Source: Lineus longissimus (Eukaryota; Nemertea; Pilidiophora; Heteronemertea; Lineidae). From it: a stretch of DNA of 64,000 nucleotides. The DNA lies in NCBI RefSeq assembly GCF_910592395.1, contig NC_088317.1, positions 15,502,001-15,566,000 on the forward strand. Reading direction: 5' to 3'. Below the pieces are notes generated by a model, which saw nothing but the letters and a program-made list of their open reading frames with translations, ran no database searches and had not been told where the DNA came from. The first letter of the stretch is position 1, and each line of letters starts with the position of its first letter. Below, piece after piece: positions 48,450 to 60,600 of this stretch. The position numbers were made by a program, and so were the translations under genes.

Positions 48450-49417
48450 GTGAGTGCATTTTGAGTCAGGTCAGCTTTAATGATGTACTATGGGTCCCAA
48501 AAGAATTGCTTTCAAATATTTCAGCTTATCAAGGCTTTTTCTTTAAAATGTAGATAGGGTTCCACGCCCAAGGCCTTTGGTAATGGGCAAGGCCGCATAA
48601 AAAAATCAAGACCTTAGGTGTGAAATGCTCTCAATATTGCTTATGTGGAGAGAAGCCATAATAGTATTGTGAAAGTTGTAAATCTTTTCGAAGATGGTTG
48701 AGTGACTTCCGTGATATCTAAAATGGCAGTGGGGTCTTAAGACGTCAGCAGACGGACTTGAAGTGCCTGTAATCTCAGTTAGTCTGGTGGCAAATTCTTA
48801 AGGCGATCACGATTCAATGGCTGTCCGCCACGAAATACAGCTGTCGACCCTGGCTGTTGAAAGTGATATTTGTAGTGGACGTAGAGGATTTAAAATGTTC
48901 TCTACTGTTATGTTTTCGACTGGAGTAACTGTCTGGTGGGCTGAAAGAGCCATACTGTATGATAAGAAAATGAAATTTCTGACATAATGCTGAAAACTGC
49001 ATTGAATTTGGTGTATTGGTTTGCGAGATATCATATAAAGTAGGTGTTGATATATTGATATGAGCTAGACTGTAAATGTAACCTTTGCTCATGATCATAT
49101 ATAATCGCCTACATCACACACTGGCAAACCTTAAACTTTGTTTATAGTACAACCCTTGGCCACCATTGTCTCTCATTAACTTTTATGATTTCATCTTGGG
49201 ACTAATTCTCGTCACTTCGAGTTGTAGTGAATAATGGATAATGGTAGTTCTTGTCAGTTGGTTGTTAGGCAATGATGTAGAAAGGGCAAGACAGAATTTT
49301 TAACGTGCACTGTGTACAAGCATGTGGTGATCTTCCCAATCTCCACAGAAAACGTTATTGGGTTAAGAAGTAGCGGTCTTATTTGAACTAGTTGACCAGT
49401 AAGAGAAGAAAGCAGTG

Positions 49418-49495
49418 ACTCGACTGGGGGTCAATCCCATGACCAATCCAACATTGGGTCCTCAATCTTCTCCAATGCACCAGAACGCCTCATAT
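49418..49495 (-). repeat. tRNA-like SINE head (degraded)
   Basis: The minus strand reads gttctggtgcattggagaag as an A-box-like region and catgggattgaccccc as a degenerate B-box region, with tRNA-like spacing. Confidence is limited by the weak boxes. Confidence 0.35.
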
Positions 49496-50117
49496 CACAA
49501 GGACTGCAATGAAAGCCAAAGTTCTCACGAGGCAAGAAATATTGAAAAAATCCAAGTTTGACAAATCTATGCAACTAACTTTGGCAATTTCAAAATACCA
49601 TTCAATTTGGCCCCAAGCCCTAGTCACCAGATAATACATGTCCACTCTGGATGCCATTAATCATATTTTTAATCTCGGTTCAGGATTTAGACTGAGTTAT
49701 CTGGTTTTAGCTTTTCTAAGTTGCTATTCATGCCAATGCCAGCTGTTTCTTATGAATAGTCAATATTAGAGTTCGCAGGACTGTTTTAAGATGCAAGGCC
49801 AATAGTCTTTGGAGAACATTGGCCTTGGAATTGAATTCAATTGACACCAGATAGGTTCAATTCCCTCCACCATGTTGACATTCAAGTTCAAGGTAAATGG
49901 TACTGTTTCTGCTATCATAATAACTTACATTAGAGTTCCCTGGGCTCAAGTGCAAGATCAAGAGAGGAATTGACCTTGTATTGTAGACGAGATTGTTGTG
50001 GGTTCTGTTCCCTTGACACTTATCTTTTGGATCCAGTGGGACTCAGTTTCACTTATAATCGATATTGCACTCCTTGCAAGGATTGCTTTTGAACTCAACA
50101 GTATGCAGTGGTTGCCT

Positions 50118-50893
50118 CTAGTTTGTCAGCGTAGGTTTGTTCGTGGATACTAGTTTGTCGGCCTACGTTCATTCTGGGATTCCAGTTTGTCAGCATAAGT
50201 TCATTCAGCATGTTCTGGGATTCTAGTTCATCAGCATATTCATTCTGGGATTTCAGTTTGTCAGCATAAGTTCATTCAGCGTGTTCTGGGATTCTAGTTC
50301 ATCAGCATATTCATTCTGGGATTCCAGTTTGTCAGCATAAGTTCATTCAGCATGTTCTGGGATTCTAGTTCATCAGCATATTCATTCTGGGATTCCAGTT
50401 TGTCAGCATAAGTTCATTCAGCATGTTCTGGGATTCTAGTTCATCAGCATATTCATTCTGGGATTCCAGTTTGTCAGCATAAGTTCATTCAGCGTGTTCT
50501 GGGATTCTAGTTCATCAGCATGAATTCATTCTGGGATTTTCGTTTGTCAGCATAGGTTCATTCTCCGTTTCTAGTTTGTCAGCAAAGGTTCATTCTGGGA
50601 TTCAAGTTTGTCAGCGTAGGTTTGTTCTTGGATTCTAGTTTGTCAGCATAGGTTTGTTCTGGGATTCTAGTTTGTCAGCGAAGGTTCATTCTGGGATTCA
50701 AGTTTGTCAGCGTAGGTTTGTTCTTGGATTCTAGTTTGTCAGCATAGGTTTGTTCTGGGATTCTAGTTTGTCAGCATAGGTTTGTTCTGGGATTCTAGTT
50801 TGTCAGCATAGGTTTGTTCTGGGATTCTAGTTCATCTGCACAGGTTGTTTCTGAATTCCAGATTGTCAGCATTAGTGTGTTCTTGATTCTAGT
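50118..50893 (+). repeat. Minisatellite with 71-bp higher-order unit
   Basis: The basic unit is about 30-33 bp: tctgggattctagtttgtca then gcataggttcat. Between about 50180 and 50520 two unit types alternate: a 41-bp form with a cagcatgt/cagcgtgt extension and a 30-bp form reading ttcatcagcatattcat. The landmark ttctagttcatcagc recurs at 50221, 50292, 50363, 50434 and 50505, exactly 71 bp apart. From about 50520 to 50890 the array reverts to simple units. Homogenised paired units beside unpaired ones show recent higher-order amplification. Confidence 0.95.
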
Positions 50894-51316
50894 TCCCCCA
50901 CACCAGGAAAAACAAATTTCCCCATGCTTTTTATTGATCTGTCTGGCAAATTGACCCCCAGCTCTCAACGAATTGATTTATTCAGCTTGCAAGAATGAAT
51001 CTATAAATGTGTATTGCCAATAAACAATGATTATAATATCACAGCGAGCATGTTTGTATCAAAAAATAAATGAAAAACTTTGAAAAATGTGAGGTATGCA
51101 CGTTATGACTTCTACCTTTAGAAGGGTGATCAAATAAATGACATTTCGAGCGATTTGTAAATGATATTTACATACATGTACTGGTAAAGATTATATTAAT
51201 TGATCTACATCATGCTGGTAGTATCATCCACACATGTACCGGTAACACTTTTTTCTATGTTTTCATCTATCATGTTCATTTAGATCAAGTGCATGTGTGA
51301 TATTACTGACTCCAGG

Positions 51317-51676
51317 TTGAATCCTGCACTCTTGGTTACACAAAAAGAAAAATTATCCTCTAAAACCACAAAATTGAGTAAGAAAGTGTTACTGTGACAC
51401 AATCCGCCCAAAACTCGTATGAAACTTCATGAATCGGTTGAATCTTGCACCCTTGGTTTCTCAAAAAAGAAAAATTCTCATGTTCAAAACCACAAAATTG
51501 AGTAAGAAAGTGTTACTGTAGTACAATCCCCCAAAAACTTGTATGAAACTTCATGAATCGGTTGAATCCTGCACCCTTGGTTGCACAAAAAGAAAAATTA
51601 TCATCTTTCAAACCACAAAAATGAGTAGGAAAGGGTTACTGTAACACAATCTGCCCAAAACTCGTATGAAACTTCA
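51317..51676 (+). repeat. Tandem array, unit 121-124 bp, three copies
   Basis: The landmark ttgaatcctgcacccttggt and variants start at 51317, 51438 and 51562. Each unit carries caaaaagaaaaatt, accacaaaattgagtaagaa, gtgttactgt and ctcgtatgaaacttcatg. Copies are about 85-90% alike by eye. Confidence 0.95.
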
Positions 51677-52068
51677 TCCGCATTATCAGCCGCCAGCAGC
51701 GGATTTAGAAAATTGAATTCTCAATCCCTCATCATAGCAACTTATTAAGTAGAAAGCGCTGGGTTGGCTTCATATAAGCCAGGGCAGGAATAATGCAAAT
51801 TGACCAAATCTCCAAGATGAAATTTCAGCTTCAATTTCTCGACAGCACCTAATTAATGTTGGAGATCTCATTTGTGGTGTCTGATGTTTCGAACTTGATT
51901 GAAGTACATGTAATGTTGTTATTAAGTTGAATGCTCAGGTTGTTTTGAAGCTGGAATGAAAAGTAGTGAATTAAGTTCACAGAAGCACTTCAATGTAAAG
52001 AAATGAAAAGGGGTGTCAGGGTTTCTGGATAAAATGTTGTGAAAGCAATGTTTTGGTCTTCTTTGTAG

Positions 52069-52268
52069 GTGAACTGTTTGGAGAAAGAAACAAAGAAGTT
52101 CCACAAACTGTAGTTGAATTTACTTTAAGCTTCCTGAGATGTTTTAATGCCAGAATTCATTTATTGAGAAAAATGGAACACAGGAATGATGTTGAGATGG
52201 CCATCGCAGTTGCCTGCGACAAGAAGCAGTGTGGCAGCAACTTGCTACCAATATCAACCCAGCAATGA
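52069..52268 (+). CDS. Weak candidate alternative terminal exon of CASK
   Basis: After an acceptor-like ttttggtcttctttgtag/gtgaac, a frame in the phase required by the exon ending at 48449 runs 66 codons to a stop. The junction would give SSG followed by ELFGERNKEVPQTVVEFTLS. Later residues include RKMEHRNDVEMAIAVA. It resembles no L27 or other domain I know, and no polyadenylation signal is apparent close by. If real it would make a short kinase-only CASK; chance is more likely. Confidence 0.15.
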
Positions 52269-52690
52269 CTGTTTTTACCTGCAGACGAGATCTTTTAGTT
52301 GCACTTGGCAGCAACTATAATTGCATGTCGCAACGACTGAAATTGTTCCTTTGCATGGCAAATCATGTACACACTTTTGTCTTCAAGAAGGCCTACTGAT
52401 AGCCTTTTGTTTGAAGCCTGATAGTCATCTTAGTTTCGGTGTCACACATTCTTCTCACTTTCCATGCTAAGAGACCTTCTGATTAAGTCGCAAATACCTT
52501 GAACTTTTGACCACTCAGGTGTGGAGACACTTCCCTCCTCGCCTAGAGTTAATAATTCATACACCCGCCGATATTCCATGCCCTAACTCCCAATCTATCC
52601 GCCTCATTACCATGCGAAATCGTTGATCTCTTGTCCTACCTCTCATATAGCAGAGCTAATCAAATCACGTCGTCTCCCGCTAGACTCGGA

Positions 52691-53400
52691 GCCAAAGTAC
52701 CGTGGAAATTACCACCTCACAAAGGTGATTTGCTGCCTAAATAGGGAATGCTTTATACTCTGGGATTTGATTTGTCTGAATATCAAATCCATGTTTTGAT
52801 ACTTTGAAACTTTTTGTATCGTTTGTTGGGGGCCTTTGGTGAACAACAAAGGCAATAACCCCATTCGAATGAAATCTACATAAGTATGAATTATTTAGAA
52901 TGTCAGCCTCCTGCTGTCCAACCTGACTGAGAGGCAAAGACCCCAGCAATTACCATCTCACAAAGGTGATTTGCCGCCTAAATACATGTAGGGACTACTT
53001 TATACTTTGGGATTGATTAATCTGAATACAAAATCTGTGTTTCAATACTTTAGAATTTTTGTATCGTTTGTTGGGGGCCTTTGGTGAACACCGATGGCAA
53101 TAACGTCATTTGAATGAAATCTGCATAAGTATGAATTATACAGAATGTCAGCCTCCCGCTCTCCCACCAGACCAGATGGCAAACAAGTGTGAAAAATTGT
53201 CACATCGCTATTAGCAATTTTCACTGATATTCGTTAAGTGAATTTCAACGAATAATTTCCAGATGATCCCTAAGGTGATTCGATGCTTAAACATGTTAAA
53301 GAGGCGATGGTTTCTACTAAAAGATTTGCTGAGTCTGAATAACAAAGTTTTTTCTCTCGGTATTTGGGTAGCAACATAGGAATTACAGGTTTGAACTATA
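52691..53400 (+). repeat. Tandem array, unit about 251 bp, 2-3 copies
   Basis: The landmark aaggtgatttgc[tc]gcctaaa occurs at 52722 and 52973, and a degraded aaggtgattcgatgcttaaa at 53272. Units 1 and 2 share ttgtatcgtttgttgggggc, ctttggtgaaca, cataagtatgaatta and gaatgtcagcctcc. Minus-strand open frames at 52737-52949 and 53042-53224 are the repeat in translation. Confidence 0.9.
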
Positions 53401-53519
53401 AGCACAGTGATTGATCTCCCGAGACTTGTGTGCAAATTTACAATGGAAGTTAGTTTCCTCCTGCATAACGTTACAAATTCCAACAATTTTTATAGAGCCA
53501 ATAATGTCCTAGTTGATGC

Positions 53520-53706
53520 TCGGCTTTGAACCCCTTTATTAAGGAGACCCTCGGGACTGACAAATGCTGTCCTTAATAGAGACTGAGGTGTCCTGATTAG
53601 AGAGGTCAAACTGAATGGAAACAACCAGTTTGGGAACAAAACTAGTGTCCTTGATAGAGAAGGTGTCCTACATAGAGAGGTGTTCGCTAAGGGAGGTTTC
53701 ACTGTA
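53520..53706 (-). mobile_element. Pogo/Tigger-like MITE copy
   Basis: Read on the minus strand it starts tacagtgaaacctcccttag and continues with gaacacctctctatgtagga, then ctagtgtccttgata-type modules, and ends with an aaccc-type segment. TA followed by CAGTG is the classic end of pogo/Tigger transposons of the Tc1/mariner superfamily. There is no transposase, so it is non-autonomous. Confidence 0.65.
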
Positions 53707-55704
53707 TATAAAAAGAAGCCTTTTAGCTCAATTTGGCTCCTCAGGCAGTTTGCTGTAGCTTCCCTCCTGTCTTCTCATTCAATCACGAAGTTGACAATCT
53801 GTCATATCCGAATGTGTCCAACTCATCAGTTTGAAATAAGATGGTCATGAATGTCAGGTGAATCTTCAAGCTTTGAAATTAAATCATTCAAATTTAATTG
53901 AATTTGAAAAAATGCCATTTCCCGAATCTTTTGGGCTCGACATGTTTCATCAAATATCGTTACCAAAATCCATAACCTTGTAACACATTTTCGTCCCGAT
54001 TTCTGTTCATTTGATTTAAATCTCCAGAACCCTGGGGGGTTAGCTTATTATAAAATCTTGTAAGATGCTAATTGAGTGAACCAGTGTGCTCCCAGTGTGC
54101 TCCACTACACTCCCGGTGCATGCCAAACAGATCATATTGCCCTTATCTCCATGTACAACCGTCAGCCCTGGCCCCAATCACATATCACAATATTGCCTAA
54201 AACTGCATGAAGATCGGATCAGAAAATCGTATTTGGTTACGTTGCCATGGTTATTGTTCCGATATCTTGTTGATAATAGCAATGATGAGCTGAGGAAAAC
54301 ATCGGCAAAAAGTGCTAAAAAAGTTGGCAGCTGGTGTTGTTCAGGAAGTAGTAGTAGTATCCGTCCAGTTCTTCATGTCTACCCCGGAAGAGCGCTGACT
54401 TAAATTTTTTGGTAAGTAGCATTTGCATATGAGGTGCCTCATAACCTGATGGTCTAACAATGCTCGGCATCAGGCGAGTAGAACTGTATTCGACTCTGGG
54501 GAGAAACTAGGTTTATTTCGCTTGATGAACCGTCAAAGGTTTATACTAGGCTCGAGTGTCATCACTTTTGGACATTTGAAACTGCAATGGTCTATTTTAT
54601 ACTGTGTTACCACCAACAGTTAACTGATGTGGATGATATGTATCATGAAACACTTGTGGTTAGAGTGCCATGGTCACTATATGGACGTTGTGATGTCTAA
54701 TCTCAGATGGATTATTGGATTACCTCTATTTTTGTCTCCTTGAGCTGGACTTCTATCCATACACATCTTCACCTTTCGTATTGGACGTAAAAGCTAAGGT
54801 TCCTTCTACATGTTCCTGGTGTTTATTCAAGGGCCTAAAGAATAGCCCATCTAAGTTGATGGTAGCTTCAGATAGAGTCCTCTCCATTTATTGTTGAAGG
54901 CCGAGTTGCAAGGTCAGTTAGCCTAACTGACACTTGGTCACAAGTCCTGCCAGTGTAATCGTAGCAATACTCATTGGAGAATGATTCCTCTTCGCAAGGA
55001 GATACCAAGTTATCACACATTGCCCTGTGTCCCCTGGTATGAAATCAACAGCTATGAACCCATTTGGCTTTGGAAAAAAACTATTAAAAATGACTGATAA
55101 TTGTTATGCCTTTATCAAACAATGAGGATAAATTTTCACTTCTAATAGTACCACTCAACAAATTGCTGTACAGCTCCTGTCACCACTGCTTGACACCAAG
55201 GTCGATCCTTTTTTTCTTAGCCATGCTCAACTTAATACTCAAGAGGATGATGACTTAAAAAGAAGTCACGTATTGATCCTGGATGTTGCTCCTTCATGTC
55301 CTTGAGGAAGAAAAAAACGACGTCGGCTTAAAATTCACCGTGTTTAAGTGATTTGCTCTTGAAATTTGAAAGCTACTGCCATTTGCTTCAGTGTGCTGAT
55401 TTGGTTCTTTAAAAAGGTCTGATGCTTAAAGATGTCGTGCCATCCGGAAAAATGCTTGCTGAAGATTTAACGTGTTCAATTGATTTGCTATCAGAGTTAT
55501 CAAGACAAACGCATTCTTTCAAAGACTAAGAGTGTACATCCTTGTACAACATCACATCGCAGAGGGTCTTCAAAGTATGCATGCTGATATGAATTATTAA
55601 CAACGGAAATGGGCAATGTTTAAAGGGTTCTCTGAGGAACACTGATGGATTGGTCTGAGTTCAAATCAAAATCAGTCTTAAGTGTTTCAATGATCATAGG
55701 GATG

Positions 55705-55860
55705 TACAGTGGAACCTCCTTTAGCGGAAAACCTCTCTATTAAGGACACTAGATTTGGTCCCAAATTGGTTGTTTCCATTCAATTCGACCTCAAATCTGG
55801 ACACCTCTCTATTAGGGACAGCACTTGTCAGTCCCGAGGGTGTCCTTTATAGAGATATTC
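55705..55860 (+). mobile_element. Pogo/Tigger-like MITE copy
   Basis: It starts tacagtggaacctcctttag and contains ctctctattaaggacactag, ggtcccaaattggttgtttc and tgtcagtcccgagggtgtcc, collinear with 44383-44545 and the minus-strand copy at 53520-53706. The right end is unclear. Confidence 0.65.
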
Positions 55861-56439
55861 CGACATCGGAAAGTCTATTTGATTGAAATAGCACCCAGTA
55901 AGCTTTGTGCTCATTCGTTCCTTGGCTCAGTGGCACCATTGGGTTGTGTTTGGTTAGGTTGGTGTATCTTAATGATTGCTGTTGAGGATGTGAAAGCCTG
56001 GTATTGAAGTAGTTAGACATGGAGATGAAATGGCTGTAGAGATCTGTCAAGTTGAATTCTTATTTGTGGGGTAAACATCTAAAAGTATGTAGACCTGTCA
56101 CCTTCAGATTTTTGGCGTCTAGTTTGGTAGGTCTCAAGAGGATTGCTGTCGAGACGTAATTGAAATTTTTGAATATGAAAGACAGGCATTGGACAAAAAT
56201 GTTGTAGTAGCACATGTGAAGATGAAATGGCTCTGTGGATCAGTCAAGTCAGATTTGATTCTCGTGTCTGATACTAGCCGTATGACATCTCACAATTATT
56301 AGTTTAACATCTAAAAGTACAGATTTGGGATTTTAACTGTTTCTCTTTGTAAGCTTTGGGACGGGTGGCTCTGTTTCCTGACCATTTGGGGGCAGGCCTA
56401 TCTGCCGTCGTACTCTCAATTCCATAGAAGTCACAAAGG

Positions 56440-57090
56440 GAGTAGTCCGGCCTGACAGTCTTTGAATCCTCTGCCACATCACCCGGGCCCTCCGAGGTTA
56501 CAGGTGCTGATATTTCCACTTTGTCATAGTCCTAAACCCTCTGCCACGCAGAAATTGCAGGCAGAGTAGCGATGCTGGCAGTAACGCATGGACCCTCGGA
56601 GGCGACAGCTGCCGACGTTCCACTGCTCCTCTTCAACAACCCTAAACCCTCTGCCACATTGTAGTCTGAAGTACGTGCAGAAATGGCATCGTTGCTGGAA
56701 AGTTATAAATCCTCTGCCACATCACACGGGACCTCGAGCTGAGGCGACAGGTGCTGAGATGTTTCTACAGCACCACTCCGACAGCCTTAAACCCTCTGCC
56801 ATATTGTAGTCTGAAGTACATGCAGAAAGGGCAGCAGTGCTGAAAAGTTAATAATCCACTGCCACATCACCCAGGACCTCAGAGGCGACAGATGCTGGTG
56901 TTTCAACTGCCACAATCAAACAGCCCTAAACCCTCTGCCACATTCTAGTCTGAAGAAATTGCAGATACATGTAGGGTAGCGATGCTGGAAAGTTACAAAT
57001 TCTCTGCCACATCACACAGGGAGACAGGTACTGATGTTTCCACTGGACCACTTCGACAGCCTCAATTCCTCTGTCACCTCGGTGCTGGAC
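56440..57090 (+). repeat. Tandem array, unit about 140 bp
   Basis: The landmark cctaaaccctctgccac or a close variant occurs at 56531, 56641, 56785 and 56925, with a degraded copy near 57061. Each unit also contains tctgaagtac.tgcagaaa, gctggaaagtta, cctctgccacatcac, ggaggcgacag and gctgatgtttc blocks. The two recurring ctctgccac motifs per unit suggest an older half-unit duplication. Confidence 0.9.
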
Positions 57091-58581
57091 AGTTATCCGG
57101 TTTTATTCAGGGCAGAGGCTAGGATGAAAAAATGTCAACACACTTTGTTTGCTTTCAGGACTGTGTGGTCTTGTCTCATTTTTCATCTGGCATTTTGTCT
57201 GGGTGGTGCCTGCCGTACTTGGGTATTGGGTTCTAAAATGTTACATACTGGTCTAGTATGCTCCAGGGTTACTGCGGAGACAGACTACCCTGCCGAGAGA
57301 TGAAGTATATATGCAGCAGTGTTGGATCTTGGAATTCTAATTGGTACATGCACGATGGTACTACTATTGGATTCTTGAAGGTTGGTGTGTGTTGCGATAG
57401 GAATTCAGTGGGAGTAATCTCATGGATTCGTGTAAGCATCTTATAGAAACACTTCATAGCTCCGGATTTGTCTTGTAATTCTTCTAGTCGAAGTTAGGTG
57501 TCTGATGAATTCAAAGGACCTGCTGATGTGTGGGAGTGAGGTTCTGAAGAACAGGTGTCTTCACTGAATAGCGGCTTTGTGATATATACCAGAACAGGGA
57601 TACACATCAGAACTTATTTTATACTAAGCAGGATTCTGAGCTGCTCATTTGGGAAACACAACACATCAGCCCCTGGAGAACTCAATGACACAATCCTCAT
57701 ACATCAGCTTGTTTCCTCATACTGAAAAAAACGGTAGGTGAGTGCAAACACGTGTAGATTCTAAATCAGGGACTTGGGGTTGATGATTCGTTTTGTACTG
57801 TTCTGCTATTTCTCTGTTAATCATCGTAAACCCAAAATAGCTGGAGATTATCAATTCATTTTTCATGAGGCAAACGACTAACATATTATCCATTGGAACT
57901 TTGAAATATGATAGCTCAAGCATGTTTTTAAGTGTGGCACTGTCTGATTACTAAAGTGTGGTGAGATAGCTGATATAGGATTTGAAAGGATTGCTCCAAG
58001 GTTGGGGATGCCGTTCTGTAAAACTTGTCCCGTCTCCAAACAGCTCTGGATTCATTGATTTATTCGTCAAGCAGTGATCGGGTGCCAGATTATGGAGGTC
58101 GGATGAAGTGTTTTGATATTAGTGTGGTTGTAAGCTATTTGGAGATCATTGTTGGAAATAGATAATTACATTCAGGCAGAACTACAATCACCACTGACCT
58201 AGAGTAATTTGTTATTTTCCTGTGAAGATTGGTGCAATTGCACAAGAATTGAAGGATACATGTAGGTTGTTTTGTGACATGAGGTAATTTTAAGGGGACA
58301 GTGGATGTATACAGAGGATATGTACTTTATTTGTGATTCAATTATTCTAAGATTTTGTGAAGGATATCCATTATTAATCTCGATATGATGCTAAACAATG
58401 ATAACACAATGTATGCCAGAGGTTTGTATCTATACTAACCATTTCGCTAGATTTTGCTTAATAGAATTTTGATTGCAGAGAAAAGTGCTCTTGCAGTTGT
58501 TTCCTATATTCATTTGTGCGTGTATCTCAAATGTCCATGCACTGCAATGACTCTTGTATCATTAATAATCACTCATTTATT

Positions 58582-58790
58582 AGCTCAGCTGATGAAAGTC
58601 AGCAGAGCTGGTATAATAACTATTCAGAATGGCATCTGTCCCTCCATCCGTCAACATGGGTGCACGTTTTGTAACACTTCAAATCTGCCCATGAGGAAGA
58701 ACAGCCCAGGAAATGCCCTGGATAAAAATTTAGCACGGTTCGACTTAAATTCTTCTCAGCCACGTGCTTAAGGAGTCAATTGCAAAGAAT
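58582..58790 (+). mobile_element. Dispersed element with AGCTCAGCTGA head, copy 2
   Basis: The head agctcagctgatgaaagtca, followed by gcagagctggtataataact, and the downstream cacttcaaatct and ggttcgacttaaattcttct blocks match the copy at 18956-19410 in order. It is more degraded and probably truncated. Confidence 0.55.
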
Positions 58791-58849
58791 TTGTTACCGC
58801 TTTATTCCAATAGATAGAGGCTTGATATAAAGTATGCTATTGCCGGTTT

Positions 58850-59125
58850 GTAATCATCGACGTAAAATCTTGCTATCCTGCTCCTCTGCATATTATTTCT
58901 TGAAGGTAATGTTTGTCTCAATGTCTTGTTGTTCATGCAGGTGACAATGATCATCGAGAGATAAGACTGTTCTCTGCGTCATGTGCATCTCAATTATTGT
59001 TGAAGGTACGTCTCAGTGCCTTGTTGTCCATGCAGGTGACAACGATCGCTGACGTAAAATCTTCTAAGACTCTGCTCTGTACTCTTCTCCACTCACGTAT
59101 CCTTGAAGGCATGTCTCAGTTGCGG
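58850..59125 (+). repeat. Tandem array, unit about 100 bp, three copies
   Basis: The landmark ttgaagg followed by gtctca recurs at 58900, 59000 and 59103. The first two units share tgtctcaatgtcttgttg / cgtctcagtgccttgttg and tccatgcaggtgacaacgat-type blocks; gacgtaaaatctt appears in units 1 and 3. The recurring catgcag/gtgaca looks splice-like but has no flanking coding frame. Confidence 0.85.
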
Positions 59126-60515
59126 ATAGATGTGATAATGTTGCTCCAAAGAGGTGGATAGTTATTCTATACTCCATTGGTTCCTTGATAATAACATCAC
59201 CCTCGGGCCGCCGGACGAATCTCAAACAATCTATATTCGGAAAACAAAAAGCGATTCTGTCCACCACTTTCAGTGGTGTCTCTCTCAACTGCTGATGAAA
59301 TCATTGATCTAGAATCGTGTACACTATAGCTTTGAGATGCCTGTGGAGCAAGATGTGCGTATAGATTTTATGGCGTGTCGCCAATAGATGGAATTATTTA
59401 TGATCGCCTGTCAGGACATCTTCGTCGATTTCATTGATTCTCGCGGGCCGTTGTGATATATTGAGATTTTATTGGCATGCTCCGTACATGGCATGCCACC
59501 TACTTTGACCTTTACTATTATACTGTAAACTCCCAATTATTTGTGGGCGTTTTATTTTCACATATTTTGCAACTAATCCTAATTCACGAAAATAGAAATT
59601 GTGAAAAAGGAATTGTGAGAAAGAAATTTGTCATCTGGATAAATAATCACAGAGTGCTATTCACACTGTTCGTTTTACTGAACATGTAGAGTTTGAAGAA
59701 GTGCCTTGGCCTTGACCACAGCCAAACAACCCAAAATCTCCCAAGTCGATCGTAATGTGTGCGCTACAAAAAGATATTCTGTGTCATAGTGATTGAGGGG
59801 AATTTCATGGCCTTCTAAAGAGGGACAGAGTTGCACTGAGTGGGTCAATCAAACTAAGCGAGGCCCAGAGTGCCGGCTATTTGACCACTGACCATAATGG
59901 CCATGTCGTGAATGTGATGACAAATTGTACCCGGCGGCAACGCGAGCCTCTAACATGTCTAGTGTACGTCATCTACTTAACCATAATACTGTGAACCCAT
60001 GAATAGATGCACTCATGCGATTTTTCGGTTTCTTAAAGATAGCAACTTTGACGTACCTTAACTTTAGCATTTTGACCATCATTATAATTATACATGTTGT
60101 AGTTTCTTTTTCATAGCCTTATGGTTATGCCATTATCGGTAAATGCCAAAAACACGAAAATAAAAAGGCATACGGACATATCAGGGTTTACAGTCTCCTT
60201 GACTCATTTGTCCACATTTGCGATTCATAACATGTCTGTTGGAGCGGAATCGGTCCCATGGCGGGTATATTCTACATGCCCTGTATAGTAAATGATAGTA
60301 TTTGTGGGACAGGTTGGACAGTGCAGTTTGGACGAGTTAGTCAGCTACTAGCCTTGAGTTTGCCAGAAGAGCTGTTGCTATTAAAAAGCTTTTGCAATTA
60401 ATCTTGTTTGTGGATATTTCACCAGTAACAAGTTTTCTCAAGGATTGATCCCAAACCTCTTTAAAAAGGTTGGAGAAACTGCCAACTCACTTTCACCTGA
60501 TACATCTGACCAAGA

Positions 60516-60600
60516 ACTGAACCCATGACTCAGAGGTGACAAGAACTGATGATGCCAATTTCTGAAATGTCTCGGAGCAACTAAACCACTCTTGACAGGC
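60516..60600 (-). repeat. Possible tRNA-like SINE head
   Basis: The minus strand shows agagtggtttagttgctccg as an A-box-like region and catgggttcagttc as a B-box-like region with longer than usual spacing. This is a weak call. Confidence 0.3.

Noticed and set aside
54086-54403. 105-codon frame ending in a Ser-rich segment
   Set aside because: I considered a CASK linker exon, but the acceptor-like site before it gives an immediate stop in the phase required, and there is no similarity to L27 or linker sequence.
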